A DNA stretch of 64,000 bases from Extensimonas vulgaris (GTDB lineage Bacteria > Pseudomonadota > Gammaproteobacteria > Burkholderiales > Burkholderiaceae_C): positions 124,001-188,000 of the forward strand of contig NZ_QPJU01000006.1 of NCBI RefSeq assembly GCF_003337425.1, given 5' to 3'. The translations under genes and the position numbers were made by a program. The notes below the pieces were generated by a model. That model did no database searches. It was not told the origin of the DNA and saw nothing but the letters and a program-made list of their open reading frames with translations. Shown in pieces: positions 26,505-35,994 of the stretch (its first letter is position 1; every line of letters begins with the position of its first letter).

Positions 26505-28808
26505 TCAGGCAATCTTGAAACGGGCCACGGACTGACGCAGCTCTTGCGCCAACTGCGCAAGCTCGCGCACCTGCTGCGCCGTGGCACGCGTGCCCTCGCC
26601 TGTTTGTTCGGTTACGGCGAAAATATGCTGAATGCTGTCCGCGGCCTCGTTCGCCATGACCGCCTCGCGGGAGGTGGATGAGGAGATTTGCTCGATCAGT
26701 TCGGCGAGCCGGCGCGTCACGCGGTCGATCTCGGCCAATGCAGCTCCGGCACTATCAGAAAGTCGGGCACCCTCCACCACCCCCTGCGTTGATCGTTCCA
26801 TGGCGGCCACGGCATCCTGCGTGTCGGTTTGGATGGCTTTGACCAGCGCGGCGATTTGCCGCGTCGCATCGGCCGAGCGTTCGGCCAGGCGCTGCACCTC
26901 TTCGGCCACCACGGAAAATCCTCGCCCCGCCTCACCGGCCGAAGCTGCCTGGATGGCTGCGTTGAGTGCCAGCACATTCGTCTGCTCGGTAATGTCGGAA
27001 ATCAATTCGGTGATTTCGCCGATTTCCTGGGAGGATTCGCCCAGGCGCTTGATGCGCTTGGATGTCTCTTGAATTTGATCGCGGATCGCGTTCATGCCGC
27101 CGATGGCATTTTGCACGGCCTGCAAGCCGGATTCTGCCGCCTGCAACGATTGGCGCGCCACGGTGGCGGATTCCTGCGCTTGGCTGGACACCGCGTTGAT
27201 GCGCCCCGCCATGTCCAGAATCGCGCGTCCCGTTTCGCGGATCTCGCGCAACTGCTCGGTGGACGCTGCAAGCAACTCCGTCGAGGTGGCGTCCACCTGC
27301 GCCGTGGTTTGCGCCACACGCATCGCCATGTTCTGCACGTTTCCGACCAGCTGACGCAGTTCCTCCACGGTGTAGTTCACCGAATCGGCAATGGCGCCCG
27401 TAATGTCCTCGGTCACCGTGGCCTCTTGGGTCAAGTCACCTTCGGCCACGGCCTGCAGTTCGTTCATCAGCCGCAAAATGGCTGCCTGATTGGCATCGTT
27501 GATGCGCTTGGCCTCGCTCTCCTGGCGCAAGGCTTCTTGCTGCATTCGCTCGGCTGCGGCCTGGCGCAAACGGCTTTCGAGCAGTTGCACGCGTGCGATG
27601 CCGAAACTGCAGACGAGCACGAACAAAACCGCCAACACCAAAATGGTGATCTGCCAAATCCCCAGCCCCGATTCGGCAGAGAGTTTGGACTGCAGCGCTT
27701 CGAGGTGGCGGCGTAAAGGCTCGCTATCTGAAACGATAGCAGTTTGTGCTTGGCGGGCCGCCATGAGTCCCTGCAAATTACCCAAAATGGCGCCTGCTTG
27801 GGTGCGCGTCTGTTCGTAGCGCTGCAAAAGCATTTGCAACTGCTCGCGCGTCTGGGGATCTCGGGTCGGGTTCAAGCGCAACTGGGGGTTGCCGTCGAGC
27901 AGGCCCTGGGCGATTTCCTTGAACGAATTCAGATCCTTGCCCAGAAGAAAAATGGCTTCGGGACTCACGCCCTGCAGCGTCAGAAAATCGCTGGAGGATT
28001 TGCCTATGCGCTGTGTCAGCATCACGAGCCGGCCCGCCGCGGCAATTTCTGGCGCTGGCGCACCTTCTTGCAGTTTGAGCGAGGAAATGGTTTCTGCCAA
28101 TTCGAGCAGGTCGGACGATTGACGGTCGATGGCGCGCAATGCGTCTGCAACCTGGGTGAGTACCTTGCGTTGCCCCAGAATCACCTTGGCATTGCGTTGC
28201 GCGCGATCGACCAGGGGGTTGATGGCCTCGAGCTCGGGTTTGAATGCATCGCTGAGCGCTGGCACATCGTCGAGGTCTTTGTCCCCACGGGTCAATGCAC
28301 GCACATTGCGCACCAAAATTTCCGAGCTTTCCGCGATTTCGCTAAATGCCTGGGGGGTACCCACGAGTGCCTGCGTCACGGACTTCGCAAGCCGTTGCGA
28401 CTGCATCAAAGCCTGACCCGTTACCTCGATTTGTCGGGCAGAGCGATGCGCCTGCTGAAGCACCCAACCGGCAATCAGTGCGAGCAGCACGACGCCAATG
28501 GCCAACAAGGCAAGCAGGCGCCGTTGATGGCGGGCAGCCGTAGCCCGCCCGAGGATTGGCAGCGCAATCAAAGCCTCTTGTGCTTGTTGTGCCGTCTCGT
28601 GGTTTCCTTCTTGCAGACTGCCACCAGGATCACCTTGGATGCTGTGCATGGTGTCGGCTTGGTAGGAGTCGAGCGTTGCCGTTGTGTCTGGAGAGGGGGT
28701 TGCAATGGGATCGACCTGCGGCTCGTCCTGCCCGGCAGCATGTTGCTGCGCTGCCGGCCGCTGGGACTTGCGTTGAAATGGTCTCCTCAATCGATCGATG
28801 ATGGACAT
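26505..28808 (-). CDS. pilJ: Methyl-accepting chemotaxis protein PilJ
   Basis: The product has 767 residues and is the sensor of the Pil-Chp pathway. A hydrophilic N-terminus of about 90 residues precedes the first membrane helix (LLALLAIGVVLLALIAGWVL). A periplasmic PilJ-type sensor region follows, then a second helix (ITILVLAVLFVLVCSFGIA), a HAMP-like segment, and a signalling domain with the tip ALNAAIQAASAGEAGRGFSV. The ATG at 28808 has AAGG six bases upstream; TTG at 28814 is a weaker choice. It lies between pilI and chpA. Confidence 0.92.
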   Translation of the reverse strand: MSIIDRLRRPFQRKSQRPAAQQHAAGQDEPQVDPIATPSPDTTATLDSYQADTMHSIQGDPGGSLQEGNHETAQQAQEALIALPILGRATAARHQRRLLALLAIGVVLLALIAGWVLQQAHRSARQIEVTGQALMQSQRLAKSVTQALVGTPQAFSEIAESSEILVRNVRALTRGDKDLDDVPALSDAFKPELEAINPLVDRAQRNAKVILGQRKVLTQVADALRAIDRQSSDLLELAETISSLKLQEGAPAPEIAAAGRLVMLTQRIGKSSSDFLTLQGVSPEAIFLLGKDLNSFKEIAQGLLDGNPQLRLNPTRDPQTREQLQMLLQRYEQTRTQAGAILGNLQGLMAARQAQTAIVSDSEPLRRHLEALQSKLSAESGLGIWQITILVLAVLFVLVCSFGIARVQLLESRLRQAAAERMQQEALRQESEAKRINDANQAAILRLMNELQAVAEGDLTQEATVTEDITGAIADSVNYTVEELRQLVGNVQNMAMRVAQTTAQVDATSTELLAASTEQLREIRETGRAILDMAGRINAVSSQAQESATVARQSLQAAESGLQAVQNAIGGMNAIRDQIQETSKRIKRLGESSQEIGEITELISDITEQTNVLALNAAIQAASAGEAGRGFSVVAEEVQRLAERSADATRQIAALVKAIQTDTQDAVAAMERSTQGVVEGARLSDSAGAALAEIDRVTRRLAELIEQISSSTSREAVMANEAADSIQHIFAVTEQTGEGTRATAQQVRELAQLAQELRQSVARFKIA

Positions 28809-28829
28809 GGTCAACCTTATTGAAAGGGT

Positions 28830-29357
28830 TCAAGCATTGATGCTCAAAAAAGCCGGCGTCTGGGACAAACGTTGCAAATCAAGCTCCTGCCAGCGTGTGC
28901 CTTGGGCATCGACGTAAGTGGTGCCGAAAAAAGGCGGCGCATCTTGCGCGGGAGTATCGGCCGCGACGAACGCCTGCGGGCTGCGCAACCCCAGCAAACG
29001 ATCCACCAGGAGTGCTGCGTTCACTTCGAGTGCGGCATTCAGAGCCAGCAAACTCGCCTCGGAAAAATTCTGCTCGGTGCGAGCCGGCACCGCTCCCAAG
29101 AACCGCGCCAGATCGACGACCCCGACCACGCTACCGCGCAAATTAGCGACGCCGAGAAACCAGTCGCAGGTATAAGGCACCTGCTGCACAGCCACCCAAG
29201 GGAATATTTCGCCTGCCTGCCCCAAAGGCAAGAGATAAAACCGCCCAGCACATTCGACGGCCAGCCAGGACGACACGAACGTGCCTTGCGCCTTGGCCGC
29301 CTCCAATCGGTCGGCCAGGCGGGCCTGCAATTCGCGCAGCACTTCACGCTTGCTCAT
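28830..29357 (-). CDS. pilI: CheW-like adaptor PilI
   Basis: The product has 175 residues and is a single CheW domain that couples PilJ to the ChpA kinase. GRFYLLPLGQAGEIFPW, WFLGVANLRGSVVGVVDLARFLG and LLVDRLLGLRSPQAF are the CheW strands and conserved turn. The Met at 29357 (MSKREVL) was chosen; longer in-frame starts run into pilH. The gap to pilH is 13 nt and to pilJ 21 nt, so it is part of the operon. Confidence 0.9.
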   Translation of the reverse strand: MSKREVLRELQARLADRLEAAKAQGTFVSSWLAVECAGRFYLLPLGQAGEIFPWVAVQQVPYTCDWFLGVANLRGSVVGVVDLARFLGAVPARTEQNFSEASLLALNAALEVNAALLVDRLLGLRSPQAFVAADTPAQDAPPFFGTTYVDAQGTRWQELDLQRLSQTPAFLSINA

Positions 29358-29370
29358 GGGATACGCCGCT

Positions 29371-29736
29371 TCAGCCCAGGGCGTTGATTTTGGCCCGCAA
29401 TTCCGCCGGGTCCACTGGTTTGGTGATGTAGTCGCGCGCTCCTTGACGCATTCCCCACACCCGATCGGTTTCCTGGTTTTTACTGGTGCACATGATGATG
29501 GGCACGTCTGCATAGTTGGGGTCGCGCGCAATCATGCGTGTAAGCTGAAAGCCGTTTTGCCCTGGCATTACCACATCCATGAGAATCAGGTCAGGCTTTT
29601 CCTGGGCCAGACAACGCAAGGCCTCCTCTCCATTTTCTGCTGTGCGTACCTGCAAGCCTTGTTTTTGCAGCAGATCACTTAAAAACAGCAGTTCGGTTTT
29701 CGAGTCATCGACCACCAGCACTTTGTGGATGGGCAT
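29371..29736 (-). CDS. pilH: Response regulator PilH
   Basis: The product has 121 residues and is a stand-alone receiver domain. KVLVVDDSKTE carries the acidic pocket, LILMDVVMPGQNGF the phosphorylated Asp, and DYITKPVDP the conserved Lys. PilH and PilG are the two CheY-like outputs that control pilus retraction and extension. Its ATG overlaps the pilG TAA by one base (TAATG), with AAGGAG upstream, so the two are translationally coupled. Confidence 0.9.
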   Translation of the reverse strand: MPIHKVLVVDDSKTELLFLSDLLQKQGLQVRTAENGEEALRCLAQEKPDLILMDVVMPGQNGFQLTRMIARDPNYADVPIIMCTSKNQETDRVWGMRQGARDYITKPVDPAELRAKINALG

Positions 29737-30137
29737 TACATCGCTCCTTGAGGTGAATGGACAAACCGCTGCACCGCCTGCAGCAACTGGTCTTTGGTGA
29801 ATGGTTTGGTCAGATATTCCTGGCATCCCACCATGCGCCCGCGCGCCTTGTCGAACACGCCGTCTTTGGAGGAAAGCATGACCACTGGCGTGTCAGCAAA
29901 ACGGGGGTTGCGCTTGATGATGGCCACGGTCTGATAGCCGTCCAGCCGCGGCATCAGGATGTCGCAAAAAATCAAATCGGGGTGGTAGTCATTGACCTTG
30001 GCCAAAGCGTCGAAACCATCTTCCGCGAGCAAAACTTCATGCCCACCTTGCTTGAGAAAAATCTCGGCGCTACGGCGAATGGTGTTGCTGTCATCCACCA
30101 CCAGCACCTTGAAGGTAGGGGGTTGCTTGGTAGTCAA
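29736..30137 (-). CDS. pilG: Response regulator PilG
   Basis: The product has 133 residues and is a stand-alone receiver. KVLVVDDSNTIRRSAEIFL is the PilG-type first strand and helix, LIFCDILMPRLDGYQ holds the phosphorylated Asp, and EYLTKPFTKDQLL the conserved Lys. I place the start at TTG 30137 (MTTKQPPTFKV), which has AGGAG nine bases upstream; the long frame back to 30224 would run through the rubredoxin stop region. It is the first pil gene of the run. Confidence 0.85.
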   Translation of the reverse strand: MTTKQPPTFKVLVVDDSNTIRRSAEIFLKQGGHEVLLAEDGFDALAKVNDYHPDLIFCDILMPRLDGYQTVAIIKRNPRFADTPVVMLSSKDGVFDKARGRMVGCQEYLTKPFTKDQLLQAVQRFVHSPQGAM

Positions 30138-30183
30138 TTGCTGCCACTCCTGAAAAATGCAAACAGTGGGAAATGGCTGGATC

Positions 30184-30354
30184 TTATAACTGCACCATTT
30201 CGAAATCCTCCTTGCGCGCACCACATTCCGGACAAGTCCAGTTCATGGGGACCTGCTCCCAGGGCGTATGGGGGGCGATGCCGTGTTCAGGTGAACCTTT
30301 GGCTTCGTCATAAATCCAACCGCAAGTCAAACACATCCACTTTTTTGATTCCAT
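30184..30354 (-). CDS. Rubredoxin
   Basis: The product has 56 residues. The iron site has two CXXCG motifs, C8-C11 (MCLTCGWIY) and C41-C44 (TCPECGARK). The PWEQVPMNWTCPEC segment is typical. It would carry one electron in the cytoplasm, for example to an alkane or other oxygenase or in oxidative stress defence; the partner is unknown. It lies 46 nt upstream of pilG on the same strand, an arrangement I recall from other Comamonadaceae. It may share the pil promoter, or the pil genes may read from its promoter. Confidence 0.9.
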   Translation of the reverse strand: MESKKWMCLTCGWIYDEAKGSPEHGIAPHTPWEQVPMNWTCPECGARKEDFEMVQL

Positions 30355-30578
30355 CACGTGCTGAAGACCTCATGAGAGTCCAATGATTGGATGCCGCCAA
30401 CCATTGGATGCCACCAACCATCAGTGGGAGTGTAGAGTGCAACTATGCCGGTGGAGGCAGCTGTGCCTGCGATTTGCAAGAAGGCAACGCCACAGCCCGA
30501 GGATTTTATCGACGCGATCCTCTGGGCCTGCCGGTTTTCTGGCTATAGTTTCAGACTCCTTCGTTGTGCGACGGTTCT

Positions 30579-31535
30579 ATGACGCCATCTTCTCCTGCTT
30601 TCACGTCCGACCTGTCGCAAGCCGCGAACAGCGCAAGCGACGAGGCGCTTTTGCCTTGCGTGCTGGCTTTCAACGCCAGCGACCCCAGCGGTGCAGGCGG
30701 CTTGGCGGCCGACATCACCGCGAGCGCGAGTGTGGGGGTGCACCTGCTGCCCATCGCCACGGGCACCTACGTGCGCGACACCTCTGAAATATTCGACCAC
30801 TACAGTCTCGACGACGAGGCCGTCGCGGAGCAGGCGCGCGCCATGCTCGAAGACCTGAGTGTGCAAGCCATCAAAGTGGGTTTCGTTGGCAGCCCCGCGA
30901 CCCTGGGCACCATCGCCGAAATCACGGCAGACTATGACGGCGTTCCCGTGATCGCCTACATGCCCGACTTGTCGTGGTTGCGCGAGGCGCAGATCGACCC
31001 TTATCTCGACGCCTTCCGTGAGCTGCTGCTGCCGCAGACCTCGGTGCTCGTGGGCAACTACAGCACGCTGTGGCGCTGGCTGTTGCCCGATTGGGACGGC
31101 GAGCGCAATCCTTCGGCGCGCGACATTGCTCGCGCTGCCGGTGAGCTGGGCGTGCCCTACACGCTGGTCACGGGCATACCCCTGCCCGAGCAGTTCGTCG
31201 AGAATGTGCTTGCCACGCCCGACACTGTGTTGAGCCGGCAGAAATTCGAGCTCTTCGACGTGACGTTCAGCGGCGCGGGCGACACGCTTGCGGCCACGCT
31301 GACGGCCTTGATAGCATCGGGCAGCGACCTGCTCGAAGCCACGAGCGAGGCGCTTGCCTATCTCGACCGCTGTCTGGCTGCAGGTTTCAGACCGGGTATG
31401 GGCCATGTCATCCCCGACCGCATGTTCTGGGCCCAAACGGAAGAAACCGCGGACGAAAACGGCGTCGAGACATTCACTGAAGAAAGCGCGAGCTTCGAAG
31501 GCTTCGTCATCCCTCCTCATGACACCAAACACTGA
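30579..31535 (+). CDS. thiD: Hydroxymethylpyrimidine/phosphomethylpyrimidine kinase
   Basis: The product has 318 residues and is a ribokinase-fold enzyme that phosphorylates HMP and HMP-P for thiamine synthesis. The N-terminal [16 protein letters not shown] and the catalytic anion hole [13 protein letters not shown] are diagnostic. It has an acidic C-terminal tail of about 35 residues beyond the usual end. The start at 30579 gives MTPSSPAF. Its last 17 bases overlap the hemL start in another frame, so the two are probably co-transcribed. No thi-box riboswitch was seen upstream. Confidence 0.88.
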   Translation: MTPSSPAFTSDLSQAANSASDEALLPCVLAFNASDPSGAGGLAADITASASVGVHLLPIATGTYVRDTSEIFDHYSLDDEAVAEQARAMLEDLSVQAIKVGFVGSPATLGTIAEITADYDGVPVIAYMPDLSWLREAQIDPYLDAFRELLLPQTSVLVGNYSTLWRWLLPDWDGERNPSARDIARAAGELGVPYTLVTGIPLPEQFVENVLATPDTVLSRQKFELFDVTFSGAGDTLAATLTALIASGSDLLEATSEALAYLDRCLAAGFRPGMGHVIPDRMFWAQTEETADENGVETFTEESASFEGFVIPPHDTKH

Positions 31536-32850
31536 TTCCATCGATGCTGCGGGCGCTGACCGCAACGCCAGCCTGTTCGCCCGCGCCCAGCGCGTGATCC
31601 CCGGCGGCGTCAATTCGCCCGTGCGCGCGTTTCGGGCCGTGGGCGGCACGCCGCGCTTCGTCGCGCGCGCACAAGGGCCCTACTTTTGGGACGCCAACGG
31701 CCAGCGCTACATCGACTACATCGGCTCCTGGGGCCCGATGATCCTGGGCCATGGTCACCCTGCGGTGCTCGAGGCCGTGCAAAAGGCCGCGCGCGACGGC
31801 TTCAGTTTCGGCGCGCCGACCGAGCGCGAGATCGAGCTCGCCGAGGAAATCCTCGCGCACCTGCCCTCGATGGAAATGCTGCGCTTGGTCAGCTCCGGCA
31901 CCGAGGCGGGCATGAGCGCGCTGCGCCTGGCGCGCGGCGCCACCGGGCGCAGCAAGATCCTCAAGTTCGAAGGCTGCTACCACGGCCATGCCGACGCGCT
32001 GCTGGTCAAGGCGGGCTCGGGCCTGGCCACCTTCGGCAACCCCACGAGCGCCGGCGTGCCGCCCGAGGTGGTACAGCACACGCTGGTGCTGCCCTACAAC
32101 GACGTGGCACAGCTCGAGCAGGCGTTTGCCGAGCATGGCAAGGAACTGGCCTGCGTGATCCTGGAGCCCATCGCGGGCAACATGAACTTCGTGCGCGCGA
32201 GCATCCCCTTCATGCGCCGCTGCCGCGAGCTGTGCACGCAGTACGGCGCTTTGCTCATCATCGACGAGGTGATGACCGGCTTTCGCGTTGCGCTCGGCGG
32301 CGCGCAAAGCCTGTACGCGCAGGCCATCCCCGGCTTTGCGCCCGACCTCACGGTGCTGGGCAAGGTGATCGGCGGTGGCATGCCGCTCGCGGCCTTTGGC
32401 GGCAAGCGCGCGGTCATGGAGCAGCTCGCGCCGCTAGGGCCGGTGTACCAGGCCGGCACGCTCAGCGGCAACCCCGTGGCTACGGCCTGCGGCCTCGCCA
32501 CGCTGCGCGAAATCGCCAAGCCCGGCTTTTATGATGCGCTCGCGCAGCGCACGCGCAGCCTGGTCGAGGGCCTTGAGGCCGCCGCCGCCCGCCACGGCGT
32601 GCCCTTTGCCGCCGACTGCGAAGGCGGCATGTTCGGCTTTTTCCTGCTGCCCGAATTGCCGCAAAACTACCAGCAAGTCATGCACAGCGACGGCGCACGC
32701 TTCAACCGGCTGTTCCACGGCCTGCTCGATCGTGGCGTGTATATCGCTCCGGCGCTATATGAGGCCGGCTTCGTGAGCGCGGCGCACAGCGAGGATGACA
32801 TTGCGCAGACCCTCGCGGCGGCCGAGGCGGTTTTTGCATCGCTTCGCTAA
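31519..32850 (+). CDS. hemL: Glutamate-1-semialdehyde 2,1-aminomutase
   Basis: The product has 443 residues and is a PLP enzyme that makes 5-aminolevulinate for tetrapyrroles. [12 protein letters not shown] near the N-terminus, the PLP phosphate site [15 protein letters not shown], the Asp of [11 protein letters not shown] and the Schiff-base Lys in [17 protein letters not shown] are all present. The start at 31519 lies inside the thiD 3' end. hemE is about 20 kb away on the other strand. Confidence 0.95.
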   Translation: MTPNTDSIDAAGADRNASLFARAQRVIPGGVNSPVRAFRAVGGTPRFVARAQGPYFWDANGQRYIDYIGSWGPMILGHGHPAVLEAVQKAARDGFSFGAPTEREIELAEEILAHLPSMEMLRLVSSGTEAGMSALRLARGATGRSKILKFEGCYHGHADALLVKAGSGLATFGNPTSAGVPPEVVQHTLVLPYNDVAQLEQAFAEHGKELACVILEPIAGNMNFVRASIPFMRRCRELCTQYGALLIIDEVMTGFRVALGGAQSLYAQAIPGFAPDLTVLGKVIGGGMPLAAFGGKRAVMEQLAPLGPVYQAGTLSGNPVATACGLATLREIAKPGFYDALAQRTRSLVEGLEAAAARHGVPFAADCEGGMFGFFLLPELPQNYQQVMHSDGARFNRLFHGLLDRGVYIAPALYEAGFVSAAHSEDDIAQTLAAAEAVFASLR

Positions 32851-32921
32851 CGATAGCTGGTGGCGCTTGATGGGCGGGCGCAAAGTGCCAAAAACGCCCT
32901 AAATCCATCGATACCACCGGG

Positions 32922-32937
32922 GCCGGCTTGCGCCGGC
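32922..32937. terminator. Hairpin between convergent hemL and purH
   Basis: GCCGGC, loop TTGC, GCCGGC forms a perfect stem in the 100-nt gap between the convergent genes. It lacks a T-run. The upstream part of the gap (32853-32900) has a family F-like sequence (GATAGCTGGTGGCGCTTGAT). Confidence 0.4.
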
Positions 32938-32950
32938 ACAGCGCTGCGGC

Positions 32951-34549
32951 TCAATGCCGGAAATGCCGCACGCCCGTGAACACCATGGCCACGCCGCGCT
33001 CGTTTGCGGCGTCTATCACTTCCTGGTCGCGCATGGAGCCGCCGGGCTGGATTACGCAGCTCGCACCCGCATCGACGACCACGTCGAGCCCGTCGCGGAA
33101 CGGGAAGAACGCATCGCTCGCGACCGCCGTGCCCTGCAGGCTCAGGCCCGCGGCCTGGGCCTTGATGCTGGCGATGCGCGCCGAGTCGAGCCGGCTCATC
33201 TGCCCCGCGCCCACGCCCATGGTCATGCCGTCCTTGCAAAAGACGATGGCGTTGCTCTTGACGTACTTGGCCACGGTCCAGGCGAACAGCAGGTCTTGCA
33301 GCTGCGCGGGCGTGGGCTGCTTTTGCGTGACGACCTTGAGGTCGGCGAGCTGCAGCTCGTGGTTGTCGGCGGTCTGCAGCAGGATGCCCGAGCCCACGCG
33401 CTTGGAGTCGATGGCGTTGCGGCCCTGCTCCCACGGGGTGCTGCCGCCCGGCGGCAGGGCGATCTGCATCAGGCGCACGTTGACCTTAGGGCGGAAGATT
33501 TCGAGCGCCTCGGGCGTGAAGTCGGGCGCCATCAGCACCTCGACGAACTGCTGGACCACGGCCTGCGCCGCGGCCTTGTCCACCGTGCGGTTGAAGGCGA
33601 TGATGCCGCCAAAGGCGCTCGTCGGGTCGGTCTGGAAGGCTTTGGCGTAGGCCTCGTGGGCGTCCTTGCCCACGGCCACGCCGCAGGGGTTGGCGTGCTT
33701 GACGATCACGCACGCGGGCTGCGCGAAGCTCTTGACGCATTCCCAGGCGGCGTCGGCGTCGGCGATGTTGTTGTAGCTCAGCTCCTTGCCCTGCAGCTGC
33801 CGGCCCGTGACGATGGAGCCGGGCGCGGGGTGCAGGTCGCGGTACCAGGCGGCCTGCTGGTGTGCGTTTTCGCCGTAGCGCAGGTCCTGGATTTTGACGA
33901 ACTGGCTGTTCGCCTGGTCGGGGAACAGCTTGCGTGCGGGCACGTAGGTTTCGCACAGCTTTTCGGGCTCGAACTGCACGCTCGACAGGTAGTCGCTGAT
34001 CGCGCCGTCGTACTGGCTGATGCGGTTGAACGCCGCCACCGCAAGGGCAAAGCGCAGCTGGTCCGAGAGCCTGCCCTGCGCCTGCAGCTCTGCGAGCACA
34101 CCCGCGTACTGGTCGGCCGCGGTGACCACGCCCACGTCTTGCCAGTTCTTCGCGGCGCTGCGCACCATCGCGGGGCCGCCGATGTCGATGTTTTCGATCG
34201 CGTCGGCGAGCGTACAGCCGGCTTTGGCCACCGTGGCTTCAAACGGGTAGAGGTTGACCACGAGCAGGTCAATGGTGTCTATGCCGTGTTCCTTCAAAGC
34301 GGCCATGTGCGCGGGCAGGTCGCGGCGCGCGAGCAGGCCACCGTGCACCTTGGGGTGCAGGGTCTTGACGCGGCCGTCGAGCATTTCGGGGAATTGCGTG
34401 ACTTCGGCCACCTCGGTCACGGGCAGGCCTTGGTCGGCCAGCAGCTTGGCGGTGCCGCCGGTGGACAGCAGGCGCACGCCCAGCGCGTGCAGCGCGCGGG
34501 CGAATTCGACGATGCCGGTTTTATCGGAAACGGAGATCAGGGCGTTCAT
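32951..34549 (-). CDS. purH: Bifunctional AICAR transformylase / IMP cyclohydrolase
   Basis: The product has 532 residues and performs the last two steps of IMP synthesis. The N-terminal cyclohydrolase domain ([46 protein letters not shown]) spans about 1-200. The transformylase domain follows, with [15 protein letters not shown] and the catalytic [12 protein letters not shown]. The start at 34549 is the family N-terminus. A family F repeat fills its leader, and the fis-dusB genes lie upstream on the same strand, 76 nt away. Confidence 0.95.
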   Translation of the reverse strand: MNALISVSDKTGIVEFARALHALGVRLLSTGGTAKLLADQGLPVTEVAEVTQFPEMLDGRVKTLHPKVHGGLLARRDLPAHMAALKEHGIDTIDLLVVNLYPFEATVAKAGCTLADAIENIDIGGPAMVRSAAKNWQDVGVVTAADQYAGVLAELQAQGRLSDQLRFALAVAAFNRISQYDGAISDYLSSVQFEPEKLCETYVPARKLFPDQANSQFVKIQDLRYGENAHQQAAWYRDLHPAPGSIVTGRQLQGKELSYNNIADADAAWECVKSFAQPACVIVKHANPCGVAVGKDAHEAYAKAFQTDPTSAFGGIIAFNRTVDKAAAQAVVQQFVEVLMAPDFTPEALEIFRPKVNVRLMQIALPPGGSTPWEQGRNAIDSKRVGSGILLQTADNHELQLADLKVVTQKQPTPAQLQDLLFAWTVAKYVKSNAIVFCKDGMTMGVGAGQMSRLDSARIASIKAQAAGLSLQGTAVASDAFFPFRDGLDVVVDAGASCVIQPGGSMRDQEVIDAANERGVAMVFTGVRHFRH

Positions 34550-34561
34550 GGGCAGGTGCAG

Positions 34562-34620
34562 TTTTTGGAGTGAAATCGGCCTCTAGCGCAGATGTATCAA
34601 GCGCAGGCAGCTATTAATAC
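34562..34620. repeat. Family F repeat in the fis-purH gap
   Basis: It reads from TTTTTGGAGTGAAATCGGCC through CTCTAGCGCAGATGTATC to AAGCGCAGGCAGCTATTAAT. It matches 16356-16415 over its whole length with a handful of differences. It begins 13 nt upstream of the purH start, in the same orientation relative to the gene as the pyrX copy. Confidence 0.8.
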
Positions 34621-34625
34621 GATAG

Positions 34626-34862
34626 TCAGCGGAGCAACTGGTGCTCCATGAGTTTTTTGCGCAGCGTGTTGCGGTTGAGCCCCAGCCACTCGGCGGCGCG
34701 CGACTGGTTGTGGCCGGTGTGCTCCATGACCACTTCGAGCAGCGGTTTTTCGACCACGCGCATCAGCATGTCGTACATGCCGTGCGGGGTCTCGCCGTCG
34801 AGGTCGCGCAGGTAGTTTTGCAGGTTTTCCCGCACGCAATCGGCAATCGATGGTGTGCTCAT
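34626..34862 (-). CDS. fis: DNA-binding protein Fis
   Basis: The product has 78 residues and is a small nucleoid-associated factor with a C-terminal helix-turn-helix: GHNQSRAAEWLGLNRNTLRKKLMEH. The N-terminal beta-hairpin is shorter than in enterobacterial Fis, as usual in betaproteobacteria. Its ATG overlaps the dusB stop by 4 nt (ATGA), the classic dusB-fis coupling, and purH follows. Confidence 0.93.
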   Translation of the reverse strand: MSTPSIADCVRENLQNYLRDLDGETPHGMYDMLMRVVEKPLLEVVMEHTGHNQSRAAEWLGLNRNTLRKKLMEHQLLR

Positions 34863-35914
34863 GCCGCCAGTCCCTCTGTTGTAGCTATGTTGGTATGGTT
34901 TGGGTAGGCATCGCCGGGCGCGGGCAGCCGGTCCATGCGCGCGGCCAATGCGTCCAGATAGTCTGCCACGGCCTGCCACTGCGTGGCGCAGTCCTGCGCG
35001 CTGTGGATGACCTGGCGCAAAGCTGCGCCGCCGGGCAGGGTGCGCGTGTACCAGACGATGTGCTTGCGCGCGCTGCGCACACCGGTGTGCTCGCCGTAGA
35101 GCTGGTAATGGTCTTGCAGGTGCGCGAGCAGCAGCGTGCGCAGCTCGGCCACGAGCGGCGGCGCGAGCGGCTCGCCCGTGGCCAGGTAGTGGCCGATCTC
35201 GCGAAAAATCCAGGGCCGGCCCTGCGCCGCGCGGCCGATCATGAGCGCGTCGGCGCCGGTGTGGGCGAGCACGGCGCGCGCTTTGGCGGGCGAGTCTATG
35301 TCGCCGTTGGCCACCACGGGGATGCGCACGGCGGCCTTCACGGCGGCGATGGTGTCGTATTCGGCTGCGCCGCTGTAGCCCTGCTCGCGCGTGCGGCCGT
35401 GCACGGTGAGCATCTGCACGCCGGCGCTCTCGGCCGCGCGCGCGAGCGCCACGGCGTTGCGCTGCGCGGCCGACCAGCCGGTGCGCATCTTGAGCGTCAC
35501 GGGCACGCCCAGCGGTGCGCAGGCGGCGACCACGGCCTCGATGATCGCGAGCGCCAGCGGCTCGTCGCGCATGAGCGCGCTGCCGGCCCACTTGTTGCAC
35601 ACCTTCTTGGCCGGGCAGCCCATGTTGATGTCGATGATCTGCGCGCCGCGCTCGATGTTGTAGCGCGCCGCATCGGCCATCATGGCCGCGTCGGTGCCCG
35701 CGATCTGCACCGCGATCGGCCCCGGTTCGCCCGTATGGTCGGCGCGGCGCGAGGTCTTGAGGCTGTTCCACAGATCGCGCCGCGAAGTCACCATCTCGCT
35801 CACTGCGTAGCCCGCGCCGAAGTGGCGGCACAGCTGCCGAAAAGGCCTATCCGTCACCCCCGCCATGGGGGCGACGAACAAACGGTTGGGAAGCGTATAA
35901 GGGCCGATCTGCAT
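34859..35914 (-). CDS. dusB: tRNA-dihydrouridine synthase B
   Basis: The product has 351 residues and is an FMN enzyme that reduces uridine in tRNA. LFVAPMAGVTDRPFR binds FMN at the N-terminus, the catalytic Cys lies in INMGCPAKKVCNKWAGSALM, and VTLKMRTGW, TVHGRTREQGYSG and NGDIDS follow. The start at 35914 (MQIGPYTLPNR) matches relatives; the frame remains open to 35950. It is coupled to fis. Confidence 0.95.
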   Translation of the reverse strand: MQIGPYTLPNRLFVAPMAGVTDRPFRQLCRHFGAGYAVSEMVTSRRDLWNSLKTSRRADHTGEPGPIAVQIAGTDAAMMADAARYNIERGAQIIDINMGCPAKKVCNKWAGSALMRDEPLALAIIEAVVAACAPLGVPVTLKMRTGWSAAQRNAVALARAAESAGVQMLTVHGRTREQGYSGAAEYDTIAAVKAAVRIPVVANGDIDSPAKARAVLAHTGADALMIGRAAQGRPWIFREIGHYLATGEPLAPPLVAELRTLLLAHLQDHYQLYGEHTGVRSARKHIVWYTRTLPGGAALRQVIHSAQDCATQWQAVADYLDALAARMDRLPAPGDAYPNHTNIATTEGLAA

Positions 35915-35994
35915 GGTCTTCGCGCGCAAGGGCAAACATCCCGTGCCCAAAAAAGAGGCGCGATTCTACTGCCCGGCTTTTCCTGCCTGGCAGC

